DNA of 17,956 nt from an uncultured Bacillota bacterium (GCA_947383275.1 CANDCW010000054.1:1-17956); one strand, 5' to 3'; numbered from the stretch's first letter, positions 8,013 through 14,671 are shown. The notes: a model not told the origin generated them from the letters alone. Numbers and translations: made by a program.

Positions 8013-8582
8013 CTACGCCGAACGCTCATTTGTCTCGCCACTCCTCCTCTCCAAATCGGACCCATTGCGCTGGGCTCCGATTTGGTATACATTTTTGTGC
8101 TCATCTGCGGGCTTATACTCCGCGTCGATTACCTGGCTCCCGTCATCTGCGGTGAGCCTGATCAACAGCGACCGCAAGGCGGACGCCAGCCAGAAGCGGA
8201 GCAGGCTCCGCTTTTTCGGCGGCAGGTGGACAGTCTCATCCACCGTCACCTCGTCGATGTCGCTGAGAGCCACGGTCAGCTTGGGCGTCACTACCCGGTC
8301 CGCGCCCAGGAAACAGGACACGTCAATGCCCTCCGACGCGAAGATCTGGGACGCCTCCGCCCGCTTTGCGTACAGCCGCCGGCAGGTGACGCTGACCGCC
8401 TTCAGATCATCCACCTGGATGCCGTCGGCGGACACAGTGCCCGCCTCCACGAAGCCCCGGCCTCCGATGGTTTTGGCCTTGAGCGTGCCGGTGATGGTCA
8501 GGCTGCCGTCTACCACCAAATGCCCGGTGGCTAGGTTCATATGGGAAACTTCTGTCCCGGTGGGGATATAAACGGTTTTCAT
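8013..8582 (-). CDS. Bactofilin-like (polymer-forming) protein
   Basis: 189 residues. From about 15 to 125 the sequence is a run of short beta-strand repeats (HLVVDGSLTITGTLKAKTIGG, then EAGTVSADGIQVDDLKAVSV and ASEGIDVSCFLGADRV), the pattern of the right-handed beta helix in bactofilins (DUF583). The C-terminal third is charged and irregular. Bactofilins polymerise without nucleotide and scaffold envelope or DNA-segregation complexes; one could assist element positioning or partition here (inferred). No transmembrane helix is evident apart from a short hydrophobic SLLRFWLASALRSLLIRL stretch (about 126-143), which may be amphipathic. The ATG at 8582 has GGAGGAGA 7 nt upstream. It lies between the zinc-ribbon and 149-aa genes of the operon. 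Confidence 0.66.
   Translation of the reverse strand: MKTVYIPTGTEVSHMNLATGHLVVDGSLTITGTLKAKTIGGRGFVEAGTVSADGIQVDDLKAVSVTCRRLYAKRAEASQIFASEGIDVSCFLGADRVVTPKLTVALSDIDEVTVDETVHLPPKKRSLLRFWLASALRSLLIRLTADDGSQVIDAEYKPADEHKNVYQIGAQRNGSDLERRSGETNERSA
8051..8085. repeat. Inverted repeat at the 3' end of the bactofilin-like gene
   Basis: CCAAATCGGA (8051-8060) and TCCGATTTGG (8076-8085) are perfect inverted 10-mers. Inner CCC/GGG extends the stem to 13 bp with one bulge and an 8-nt loop. No T tract follows on either strand, so it is not an intrinsic terminator. It could be an RNA-stability or processing hairpin within the polycistronic message. Confidence 0.6.
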
Positions 8583-8596
8583 TGTGCGCTCTCCTC

Positions 8597-9070
8597 CTAT
8601 TTCTGATATCTCCGGGGAATGGGATCCCCGTTCTTCTCATGCAGGTTATAGTGGGCGTCAAACACCAGGTGGTGGTTCTCCTCGCCGGTGGCCTGACAGT
8701 CCAGGCACTGCCAGGTCAGGATGAAGTTCCACTCCGAGGAGCCTTGGTGGTCGTACCTGATCCTGCCGCCGCACACCGGGCAGACGCCAGGCTCATCCGA
8801 GCTGCTGGCCCCGGCACGGATGCCGCACTGGGAGATGTACGGGATCAAATCGTTGGGCTCCATCTCGGCCAGCTTCCGCGCCGTTTCGATGATGTGATCC
8901 CGCTTTTCTTCCGCGAACAGGCTTGAGATCTCCAGGGCCGCCGCCCCGGAAAGATCCTCCCTGGAGCCCGCCCTGAGTACGGTGCTTCCGTAGCCCAGGT
9001 ACAGGTTCAGGGCGATCAAAAACGAGATAGTATCCTTGCGGTAGAGCCTGTTAAATTCTTTGAAATCCAT
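8597..9070 (-). CDS. Zinc-ribbon protein, unknown function (157 aa)
   Basis: The N-terminal helical region (1-80) starts MDFKEFNRLYRKDTISFLIA. A C-terminal zinc ribbon follows, with C97xxC100 (VCPVCGG) and C122xxC125 (QCLDCQ) about 21 residues apart and W-rich strands between. Single zinc ribbons often mediate DNA or protein contacts. The ATG at 9070 has AAGGAGA 5 nt upstream. It is 13 bp downstream of the dnaN stop, so it is probably cotranslated with the sliding clamp and could be a replisome accessory (inferred). I do not recognise the family. Confidence 0.76.
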   Translation of the reverse strand: MDFKEFNRLYRKDTISFLIALNLYLGYGSTVLRAGSREDLSGAAALEISSLFAEEKRDHIIETARKLAEMEPNDLIPYISQCGIRAGASSSDEPGVCPVCGGRIRYDHQGSSEWNFILTWQCLDCQATGEENHHLVFDAHYNLHEKNGDPIPRRYQK

Positions 9071-9083
9071 AGTTTTCTCCTTT

Positions 9084-10187
9084 TTACGCGGCCCTGCTGG
9101 CTTCTTTCAGCCGCACAGGCAGCACCATGGCGTGGTCGTTCCGGCCATCGGCCTCAAAGATGATCGGGCCAAGGGAACCGGCGCTTACTTTCATTTTCAC
9201 AGATGGTTCCTTGCCAAACTGCTCCAGGGCGTCCGCCATGTAGTCCAGGTTGAACCCAAATTCTACGCCGTCGCACCCGGTGGCCGAGATTTTAGTGGCG
9301 TACCGCTCTCCCGCGGATTCGGCCAGCAGGTTGCCGCCGCTGAAGCGCACCATGTGGGCGCGATTTCCCCGCAGGGATCGCTTCAGATACTTCAGCTCGG
9401 CCAGGAACTCCGCTGGGGACACCTGGGCTTCCACCTGATACCGCTCCGGGATGGCGCTGTCCAGCTTGAACAGCTCGCCCTCCGGCAGACGGAACAGCAG
9501 CGACGTCACGCCATCGGCCACCTCGGCGTACCGCTCCCCCAGCCGGACGGAGACCGCCTGATCCCCGAACAGCTTCAAATGCTCCAGCGCGTCTGGGGCT
9601 GCCATAAAGGGCCGGGGCACATCCAGCTCCGGGTCGGTATCCCATGCCATGCGGCAGCCGTCCAAAGCGTAGACGCGGTTCCCGCTGAACTGCACGCTGA
9701 CCACGCAGGCCCTGGCCTCCTCTTTACGAGGAATCCCCACAGCGTATTTCACCCGCTCCACGCGGGCGTACAGCCGGGCGGCGTTGGCGGTGAAGCTGTC
9801 CTTCGCTTCCCAGATCGGATACCGGGGAAAATCCTCGGGCAGAAACGGGTGCAGCTCCGCGGAACGGGGCCCGCAGGACAGAACCAGCTTGATCCGCCGC
9901 CGGTCGCCTTCCCCTGTTTCCGTCTGCTCCAGGGCCAATTCGCCCTCAAACTGCCGGAAGGCCCGGGCGGTCTCGCGGGGGCGGTCCAGCAAAAAGGCAA
10001 AGGCGTCCCCCTGGGCGGGCAGCACCGCGGACAGGTAGGCTTCTATGTTGGTGGAGGTCAGGGTACAGCGGTCCTCCTCGAACCGAACCAGCACGGCGTT
10101 CAGGACGGGGATGGCCGATTTGCGGATCAGGCCGCTCACCCTGTCCAGTGCCTGGATGAACGCTTTCGCGTCTACTCTTGTTCTCAT
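9084..10187 (-). CDS. dnaN: DNA polymerase III beta sliding clamp
   Basis: 367 residues, the normal length for DnaN (about 366-380). It shows the three-fold clamp organisation: the N-terminal domain begins with VDAKAFIQALDRVSGLI, a middle domain has ALDGCRMAW (about 183-191), and the C terminus ends in the clamp-type MVLPVRLK (about 355-362), equivalent to the MPMRL-like tail. The clamp encircles DNA and tethers polymerases. It is more divergent than a chromosomal DnaN would be and is embedded in an element operon between the E1-like and zinc-ribbon genes, so it is likely an accessory element-borne copy. The ATG at 10187 overlaps the ThiF stop (ATGA), with AGGAGG 11 nt upstream. The nearby Y-family polymerase carries a clamp-binding motif. 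Confidence 0.92.
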   Translation of the reverse strand: MRTRVDAKAFIQALDRVSGLIRKSAIPVLNAVLVRFEEDRCTLTSTNIEAYLSAVLPAQGDAFAFLLDRPRETARAFRQFEGELALEQTETGEGDRRRIKLVLSCGPRSAELHPFLPEDFPRYPIWEAKDSFTANAARLYARVERVKYAVGIPRKEEARACVVSVQFSGNRVYALDGCRMAWDTDPELDVPRPFMAAPDALEHLKLFGDQAVSVRLGERYAEVADGVTSLLFRLPEGELFKLDSAIPERYQVEAQVSPAEFLAELKYLKRSLRGNRAHMVRFSGGNLLAESAGERYATKISATGCDGVEFGFNLDYMADALEQFGKEPSVKMKVSAGSLGPIIFEADGRNDHAMVLPVRLKEASRAA

Positions 10188-10963
10188 GCCGCTTGTTTCC
10201 TCCTTGTACTTGTTTTTTGCAGCTCAGGCCGCACGTTGACAGTCTGAGTGGAAAAGGTTACTTTCCGTACGGTGCTGCTGCCCGTGGCCAAAATGTTGTA
10301 GACCATGTCCACCACAATGGTGGCCGCCGTGATGTTGGCCGCCATACTCTGGGGGGCTGACACCGACGCCTCGGCGCAGGACAGCTCCGTGGGGAACTTG
10401 TCCGTCTCCACCAGCACGTCCGGATAGACGATGCCGATGGGTGGGTAATAGGTTTTGCCGCCCCGGCGCACGCCGCACACCACCTGGCCGGTGAACTCTC
10501 CGTTGCCGCTGTCAATGTAAATCAGCTCTGTGGCCCGGTAGAACATCCGGTGGCACAGCTGCCGGGATTTGTTGTTGTCCACCGCGCCGATGAGGATCAC
10601 CAGCTCCGATACCCGCACGTTGTAAGCGTGGCCGGGCTGGCGCATCCAAAGATAGCCCGGTTCCAGCAGGGAGCCAAGCTGATCCTCATCCTCCACGAAG
10701 GAGGGTACATATTCCGTCTCCAGGCCGAACACGGCGGAATACCGCTCCGCCAGCACTTTGGCCTTGTTCTCCCCCAGATCGGCGGGGGTAAAGTTCTGCC
10801 GCACCAGGTTCTTTTCCTCCACCACGTCGCCGTCGCAGAGGATGAACCGCACCGGGCGGCGCAGGGAGTACAGCAGCCGGTACAGGTGGGGCGCGATGTG
10901 GCCTCCTGTGCCGCCCGCGCCCAGCATGACGATCTTCACCGGGCGGGTCATAGAAAACTTCAT
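10184..10963 (-). CDS. ThiF/E1-like adenylating enzyme, PRTRC ThiF type
   Basis: 259 residues. The nucleotide-binding loop is LGAGGTGG (14-21). The adenylation pocket reads CDGDVVEEKNLVRQNF (43-58; D44/D46, N52, R55), followed by a DLGENKAK lysine (K67) and VDNNKSR (128-134), as in E1/MoeB/ThiF enzymes. A LSCAEA motif (194-199) resembles the conserved cysteine segment of PRTRC-type ThiF proteins, so C196 is the best candidate for a thioester or structural cysteine. Such enzymes activate the C terminus of a ubiquitin-like protein with ATP. The frame extends upstream, but the ATG at 10963 has GGGAGG 7 nt upstream and overlaps the JAB stop (ATGA). Here it directly follows the Ubl/JAB-like gene and precedes dnaN. 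Confidence 0.88.
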   Translation of the reverse strand: MKFSMTRPVKIVMLGAGGTGGHIAPHLYRLLYSLRRPVRFILCDGDVVEEKNLVRQNFTPADLGENKAKVLAERYSAVFGLETEYVPSFVEDEDQLGSLLEPGYLWMRQPGHAYNVRVSELVILIGAVDNNKSRQLCHRMFYRATELIYIDSGNGEFTGQVVCGVRRGGKTYYPPIGIVYPDVLVETDKFPTELSCAEASVSAPQSMAANITAATIVVDMVYNILATGSSTVRKVTFSTQTVNVRPELQKTSTRRKQAA

Positions 10964-12363
10964 TGGCGAGCCTCCCAGAGTTTCTCCCCCGGCGTCCCGG
11001 TCATGGGACGCAGCACCGGCGGGACGCTTCTGCGCAGCAGCTTCACCTGAGTGCGCCACTCGGCGGGAAACACCGCGCCAAAGCTTTCCAGCACGCACCC
11101 CGGGGGCAGCGTCAGATAGGTGCCGCCGCAGGACATCCGCACCGTGATATCCGGGAAAAACTTGTCCAGTCGTCCCACCACGATGTAGATCCGGGTGGCC
11201 CGCTCATCGTTGTCATCCACAGAGGAGAACTTGGCCTCCATGCTGTTGTGGCTGTGGATGTCGATATAGTGGAGGTAGCGTTCCTCCGGCAGATCGTCCC
11301 GGCTCAGCTCGGCGTCGATGTGGGCTTTGGTCACCGTCTGCTCAGGGACGCGCACCACAAATTCCTGCTCCTGCTTGTCCCAGAGGATGTGGGCCAGTGC
11401 CTCAAATTCCTCGGGGCCGGTCATGCAGCACCGAAAGAAGGAAATGATCTGGGCCAGCAGCTCCATGGGAACCAGCGGGAGGGCCGGGGTAAACCCGGCC
11501 CTGACCGATTCCAGGTCGATCACGCAGTCTTTGGGAGCGATGAATTCGCCCAGCTCGTTTTTGCGCAGCTCGTACACCCTGCCGTCCGCGCCGGGGATGG
11601 TGCAGATGGCCTTGTCCGACGCCCGGGCCTCCTCCAATGAGGCGAACACGCCCTTATAGGCGGCGATGCCCTTGCTCTGGGCGGTGACACGGGGCTTCAC
11701 CAGGCAGTCCGGGTTCTTGTTCTTGGCCTTTTTGAGGTTGTCCAGGAACGCCTTGGACAGCTCGATCTCTTTCTTGACGGAGGCGATGGTGGTGCCCTTG
11801 GGGTCTGCGATGGGCTTGACGGTCTTGCCGTACTCCACCGTCCAGGACACCTTCTTGCCCTCGGCCAGCTCAGGGAAGTCCTCCGACTTGGCGATGCGAA
11901 GCTCCTCAAAGGTCATGCCGGGGTCGGCGATGTCCTCCCGGGCGCTGCCGTAGAGAAACACCGGGGCCTTCTCAAACAGGGACTTGGCCGCTTTCTGTTC
12001 AGTCTTGGCCTCCTGCTCCGCCATAGCGGCGGCCAGGGGGTCGATATCCAATGGGGGCTGGGCTGCCGGGGCCGCCGCAGGCGCGGGGGCCGGAGCGGGC
12101 TGCGCCGCCGGGACCGGGGCGGGCGGAATGGGCTGGACGTTCTGGAACACAGACGGCGCGGGCTGCTGAACCGCCTGGGGTACGGGTTGGGGCGCTATTG
12201 TCTGAGGTGCCTCCTGCGGGATGGGCGCGGGCTGCTGGGTCAACGCCGACTCAAAGGGGTTTACGCTGCCGGAACCGCCGGACGCGCCGCCGAAGATGGC
12301 GTCGATATCCAAGCCGGCACCGTCGGACACTTCACCAAAGGGGAATCCGCTCTGCTCACTCAT
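10960..12363 (-). CDS. Pro/Ala-rich protein with ubiquitin-like segment and JAMM/JAB peptidase
   Basis: 467 residues. The first 110 are disordered and Pro/Gln/Ala-rich (about 40-105). Residues about 133-185 (VFLYGS, IADPGMTFEELR, EDFPEL) follow the pattern of the PRTRC protein C ubiquitin-like family (F.Y....L.DP....eeVr....YPEL). The C-terminal domain has a full JAMM zinc site, H370-S-H372-x7-S380-x2-D383, with E334 as the likely catalytic glutamate. JAMM proteases remove ubiquitin-like proteins or mature them. The ATG at 12363 has GAGGAG 8 nt upstream; an in-frame extension to 12429 lies in the attenuator and is rejected. It overlaps the E1-like gene (ATGA). The JAB call is firm. The ubiquitin-like call is an inference from motif pattern, and fusion to JAB is unusual if correct. 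PRTRC protein A is the closest known type. Confidence 0.85.
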   Translation of the reverse strand: MSEQSGFPFGEVSDGAGLDIDAIFGGASGGSGSVNPFESALTQQPAPIPQEAPQTIAPQPVPQAVQQPAPSVFQNVQPIPPAPVPAAQPAPAPAPAAAPAAQPPLDIDPLAAAMAEQEAKTEQKAAKSLFEKAPVFLYGSAREDIADPGMTFEELRIAKSEDFPELAEGKKVSWTVEYGKTVKPIADPKGTTIASVKKEIELSKAFLDNLKKAKNKNPDCLVKPRVTAQSKGIAAYKGVFASLEEARASDKAICTIPGADGRVYELRKNELGEFIAPKDCVIDLESVRAGFTPALPLVPMELLAQIISFFRCCMTGPEEFEALAHILWDKQEQEFVVRVPEQTVTKAHIDAELSRDDLPEERYLHYIDIHSHNSMEAKFSSVDDNDERATRIYIVVGRLDKFFPDITVRMSCGGTYLTLPPGCVLESFGAVFPAEWRTQVKLLRRSVPPVLRPMTGTPGEKLWEARQ

Positions 12364-12387
12364 GATTTTTGCTCCTCTCGTTTTTGG

Positions 12388-12442
12388 GGACAAAAAAGGA
12401 CCGTGAACCGCCCCGCAGGGGCAACTCACAGTCTTCTTGTCC
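12388..12442 (-). terminator. Terminator-like hairpin (attenuator) in the operon leader
   Basis: On the minus strand, GAC-T-GTGA, then GCCCC-TGC-GGGGC, then TCAC-G-GTC form a two-part stem followed by CTTTTTTG. The outer GGACAA/TTGTCC pair (12388-12393 with 12437-12442) extends it. A stable stem plus U6 is the intrinsic-terminator pattern, yet it stands only about 10 nt upstream of the GAGGAG site of the JAB gene. The main operon therefore has to be read through it, which is the layout of an attenuator. Confidence 0.7.
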
Positions 12443-12503
12443 TTGATATTTTGTTCTTCCAGGCCGTTTCGGTCCGGCGGAGGGCAGACTTCACCCCTTT
12501 CAT
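12426..12503 (-). CDS. Putative 25-aa leader peptide upstream of the attenuator
   Basis: ATG (12503-12501) with GGAGG 8 nt upstream opens a 25-codon frame encoding MKGVKSALRRTETAW and ending ...SRTRRL, followed by TGA at 12428-12426. The peptide is basic (several Arg and Lys). Its stop codon falls inside the left arm of the terminator-like hairpin, so a ribosome at the stop would cover that arm and favour read-through. This is the geometry of translation-controlled attenuation. It is too short to be judged by coding statistics, and its expression is inferred. Confidence 0.5.
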   Translation of the reverse strand: MKGVKSALRRTETAWKNKISRTRRL

Positions 12504-12519
12504 CGCCGTTCCTCCCTCG

Positions 12520-12549
12520 CTTACTCCGCCCTAACTTACTCCGCCCTGA
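12520..12549. repeat. Two tandem 15-bp direct repeats
   Basis: CTTACTCCGCCCTAA (12520-12534) and CTTACTCCGCCCTGA (12535-12549) differ at one base and are directly adjacent, in phase at 15 bp. They lie at the 5' end of the predicted leftward transcript, between the -10 element and the leader-peptide ribosome site. They may be binding sites for a regulator or initiator protein, or the start of an iteron set. No further copies were noticed. Confidence 0.7.
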
Positions 12550-12560
12550 AATACAGGCTC

Positions 12561-12569
12561 ATTGTACCA
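12561..12569 (-). promoter_or_regulatory. Extended -10 promoter for the leftward operon
   Basis: The minus strand reads TGGTACAAT: a TACAAT -10 (5 of 6 to TATAAT) with an extended TGn element. The -35 17 bp away (TATCCG) is poor, which is common for extended -10 promoters. It would start transcription near 12553, giving a leader of about 190 nt that contains the tandem repeat, the leader peptide and the hairpin. Confidence 0.5.
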
Positions 12570-12616
12570 TGCCGGGGCCCGGGCGGATAGTTGGAGGGGT
12601 TCCACCTATTTTTAAT

Positions 12617-12635
12617 CGAACATATGGACAGTTCG
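12617..12635. promoter_or_regulatory. Inverted repeat overlapping a -35 (LexA-like half sites)
   Basis: CGAAC (12617-12621) and GTTCG (12631-12635) are perfect inverted half sites like those of the Firmicutes LexA box (CGAAC-N4-GTTCG), but with a 9-bp instead of 4-bp spacer. The site spans the -35 of the rightward promoter for the Y-family polymerase, a gene class often under SOS control. It is a plausible operator for an element-encoded repressor, or a degenerate SOS site. Confidence 0.45.
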
Positions 12636-12653
12636 GTTTCCTTGGTGTATAAT
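12625..12653 (+). promoter_or_regulatory. Sigma-A-type promoter of the polymerase/YolD operon
   Basis: The -35 TGGACA (12625-12630, 5 of 6 to TTGACA) and -10 TATAAT (12648-12653, 6 of 6) are exactly 17 bp apart. Transcription should begin near 12660. It drives the gene starting at 12696 and is divergent from the leftward operon promoter. Confidence 0.8.
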
Positions 12654-12695
12654 AAAGACCGCTTGAGGGACGCTGAGACAGGAGGTGATCCAGAT

Positions 12696-14219
12696 ATGAA
12701 GGACAGGGTGTATATGGCCATCGATCTACGCAGCTTTTACGCTTCCGTCGAGTGCGTGGAACGCAGCCTTGACCCTCTCACCACCAATCTCGTGGTGGCG
12801 GACAAGAGCCGTACAGATAAAACCATCTGTCTGGCGGTCACCCCCTCCCTGAAGGCCTACGGCATCTCCGGGCGGGCGCGTCTGTTTGAGGTGGTACAGA
12901 AGGTGGCGGAGGTGAACGCCCAACGGCAGCAGAAGGCTCCAAAGCGGCAGCTCACCGGCTCCTCCTGGCATGACCCGGACGTGAAGGCCCACCCGGAGCT
13001 GGCCCTGGATTATCTGGTGGTCCCTCCTAGGATGGCTCACTATATCGAATGGAGCACGAAGATTTATAATGTCTATCTGAAGTATGTGGCTCCTTCTGAC
13101 ATTTCCGCATACTCCATCGACGAAGTGCTGATGGACGTGACCAACTACCTGCCCACCTACAAGCTCACTCCCCGGGAGCTGGCCCGGAAGATCGTGCTGG
13201 ACGTGTTGGACACCACCGGCATCACTGCCACGGCGGGCATCGGCGCGAACTTGTATCTGGCAAAGGTGGCCATGGATATCTGGGCCAAGCACACCAAGCC
13301 GGACAAAAGCGGTGTACGCGTTGCGGCGATGGATGAGATGAGCTACCGCCGCCTGCTGTGGGACCACCGGCCTCTCACCGACTTCTGGCGGGTGGGTCCG
13401 GGCTACGCCAAAAAGCTGGAGGCCCAGGGGCTGTACACCATGGGGGATATCGCCCGGTGCTCCATCGGAAAATCCACTGATTACTACAACGAGGAATTGC
13501 TCTATAAAATGTTCGGCGTGAACGCGGAGCTCTTGATCGACCACGCTTGGGGATATGAGCCGGCGACCATGGCGGATATCAAGGCGTACAAACCCGAGAC
13601 GAAAAGCGTGGGCTCCGGCCAGGTGCTCACCTGCCCCTACACCTTTGATAAGGCCCGGATGGTGGCCTGGGAGATGGCGGATCAACTGGCTCTGGAGCTG
13701 GTGAGCCAGAGACTGGTGACAGATCAGCTCACCCTCACCGTGGGCTATGACATTGACAACCTGCGCGATTCTCAGCGCCGGAAGCAGTACCACGGCGAGG
13801 TCAAGACAGACCGTTACGGGCGGCAGGTCCCCAAGCACGCCCACGGCACCGCCAACCTGGAGGAACGCACCGCCTCTTCCAAGCGTATCACGGCGGCGAT
13901 TTTGGAGCTGTATGACCGCATCGTGGACAAGGATCTGCTGATCCGGCGCATGAATCTCACCGCCAATCAGGTGACGGACGAAAGCGCTGTGTCACATGAG
14001 CCAGCCATGGAACAGATGGATTTGTTTACCGACTATGCCGCCGCACAGGCCGAAAGAAAAGCCCAGGAGGCAGAGCTGGCGAAGGAGCGGAAGCTCCAGG
14101 AGACCATGCTGGGTATCAAGAGCAAGTACGGCAAGAACGCCATTTTGAAGGGAACGAACCTGATCGACGGCGCTACCGCAGCCGACCGCAATAGTCGTAT
14201 TGGAGGGCACAAGGCTTAG
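12696..14219 (+). CDS. Y-family (DinB/UmuC-type) translesion DNA polymerase
   Basis: 507 residues. The catalytic acidic residues are D10 in MAIDLRSFYASVE and the SIDE motif (S140-I-D142-E143), the hallmarks of Y-family polymerases. The HhH-like region RVGPGYAKKLEAQGLYTMGD (232-251) lies in the thumb area, and a little-finger domain follows to about 420. A clamp-binding motif QMDLF (440-444) sits before a coiled, charged tail. These enzymes copy past DNA lesions. The frame opens upstream at 12591, but the ATG at 12696 has an AGGAGGTGATC ribosome site (12680-12690) 5-10 nt before it. It lies next to a YolD-like gene (2-bp gap), a frequent pairing in Firmicutes elements, and behind a possible LexA-like operator. 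Confidence 0.93.
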   Translation: MKDRVYMAIDLRSFYASVECVERSLDPLTTNLVVADKSRTDKTICLAVTPSLKAYGISGRARLFEVVQKVAEVNAQRQQKAPKRQLTGSSWHDPDVKAHPELALDYLVVPPRMAHYIEWSTKIYNVYLKYVAPSDISAYSIDEVLMDVTNYLPTYKLTPRELARKIVLDVLDTTGITATAGIGANLYLAKVAMDIWAKHTKPDKSGVRVAAMDEMSYRRLLWDHRPLTDFWRVGPGYAKKLEAQGLYTMGDIARCSIGKSTDYYNEELLYKMFGVNAELLIDHAWGYEPATMADIKAYKPETKSVGSGQVLTCPYTFDKARMVAWEMADQLALELVSQRLVTDQLTLTVGYDIDNLRDSQRRKQYHGEVKTDRYGRQVPKHAHGTANLEERTASSKRITAAILELYDRIVDKDLLIRRMNLTANQVTDESAVSHEPAMEQMDLFTDYAAAQAERKAQEAELAKERKLQETMLGIKSKYGKNAILKGTNLIDGATAADRNSRIGGHKA

Positions 14220-14221
14220 AA

Positions 14222-14632
14222 ATGGGAGCTTATGACGACATCATCCACCTGCCTCATCCCACCTCGCCCAGGCATCCCCGTATGCGTATGATAGACCGGG
14301 CGGCTCAGTTTTCGCCCTTTCAGGCCCTTTCCGGCTTCGGTTCGGCCATCCGGGAGACGGCCCGTGTCACCGGGGAACGAATAGAGCTCACCGAGGACGA
14401 AAAGGCCGTGCTGGATGAAAAGCTGCGGTATCTGTGTGAGACAGGCGGAGAAGCCATATTCACATATTTTCTGCCCGATGGGAAAAAAGACGGCGGGACC
14501 TATGTGGATGCCGTGGGTACGATCAAAAAAATCGACCCATTGGAGGGTCGGGTTATCCTCACAGACGGCACCGCCATCCCCATTGAGGACATTTTAGAAG
14601 TTGAAGCCCCAATTCTGGGGCAGGACTTGTAA
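14222..14632 (+). CDS. YolD-like protein
   Basis: 136 residues. MGAYDDIIHLPHPTSPRHPRM and then DRAAQFSPFQALSGFGSAI (25-43) are the signature of YolD-like proteins. The rest is a small beta-rich domain (GTIKKIDPLEGRVILTDG, about 99-116). YolD-family genes sit next to Y-family polymerases in Firmicutes phages and plasmids and are thought to be UmuD-like partners or regulators. The gene begins 2 bp after the polymerase stop, giving translational coupling, and no strong ribosome site is needed. At 136 residues it is slightly longer than the usual YolD (about 100-120). Confidence 0.88.
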   Translation: MGAYDDIIHLPHPTSPRHPRMRMIDRAAQFSPFQALSGFGSAIRETARVTGERIELTEDEKAVLDEKLRYLCETGGEAIFTYFLPDGKKDGGTYVDAVGTIKKIDPLEGRVILTDGTAIPIEDILEVEAPILGQDL

Positions 14633-14655
14633 GTTTTGCCGCTTCTCCCTATAAT
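14627..14655 (+). promoter_or_regulatory. Promoter of the DUF4317-type gene
   Basis: A -35 TTGTAA (14627-14632), which contains the YolD stop codon, and a perfect -10 TATAAT (14650-14655) are separated by 17 bp. The start would be near 14662, giving a leader of about 70 nt. Confidence 0.7.
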
Positions 14656-14671
14656 AAGACGTCTGCTTTGA

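Noticed and set aside
9060..10247. Plus-strand open frame of 395 codons opposite dnaN
   Set aside because: Antisense shadow with no ribosome site or recognised motif.
12364..12429. N-terminal extension of the JAB protein to 12429
   Set aside because: The extension would be translated through the attenuator hairpin and its own ribosome site, while the ATG at 12363 has GAGGAG 8 nt upstream.
12617..12635. Canonical LexA/SOS box
   Set aside because: The half sites fit, but the 9-bp spacer does not match the 4-bp spacing of the Firmicutes box. It was kept only as an LexA-like inverted repeat.
12726..13844. Minus-strand open frame of 372 codons opposite the Y-family polymerase
   Set aside because: Antisense shadow; the plus strand carries all the catalytic motifs of the polymerase.
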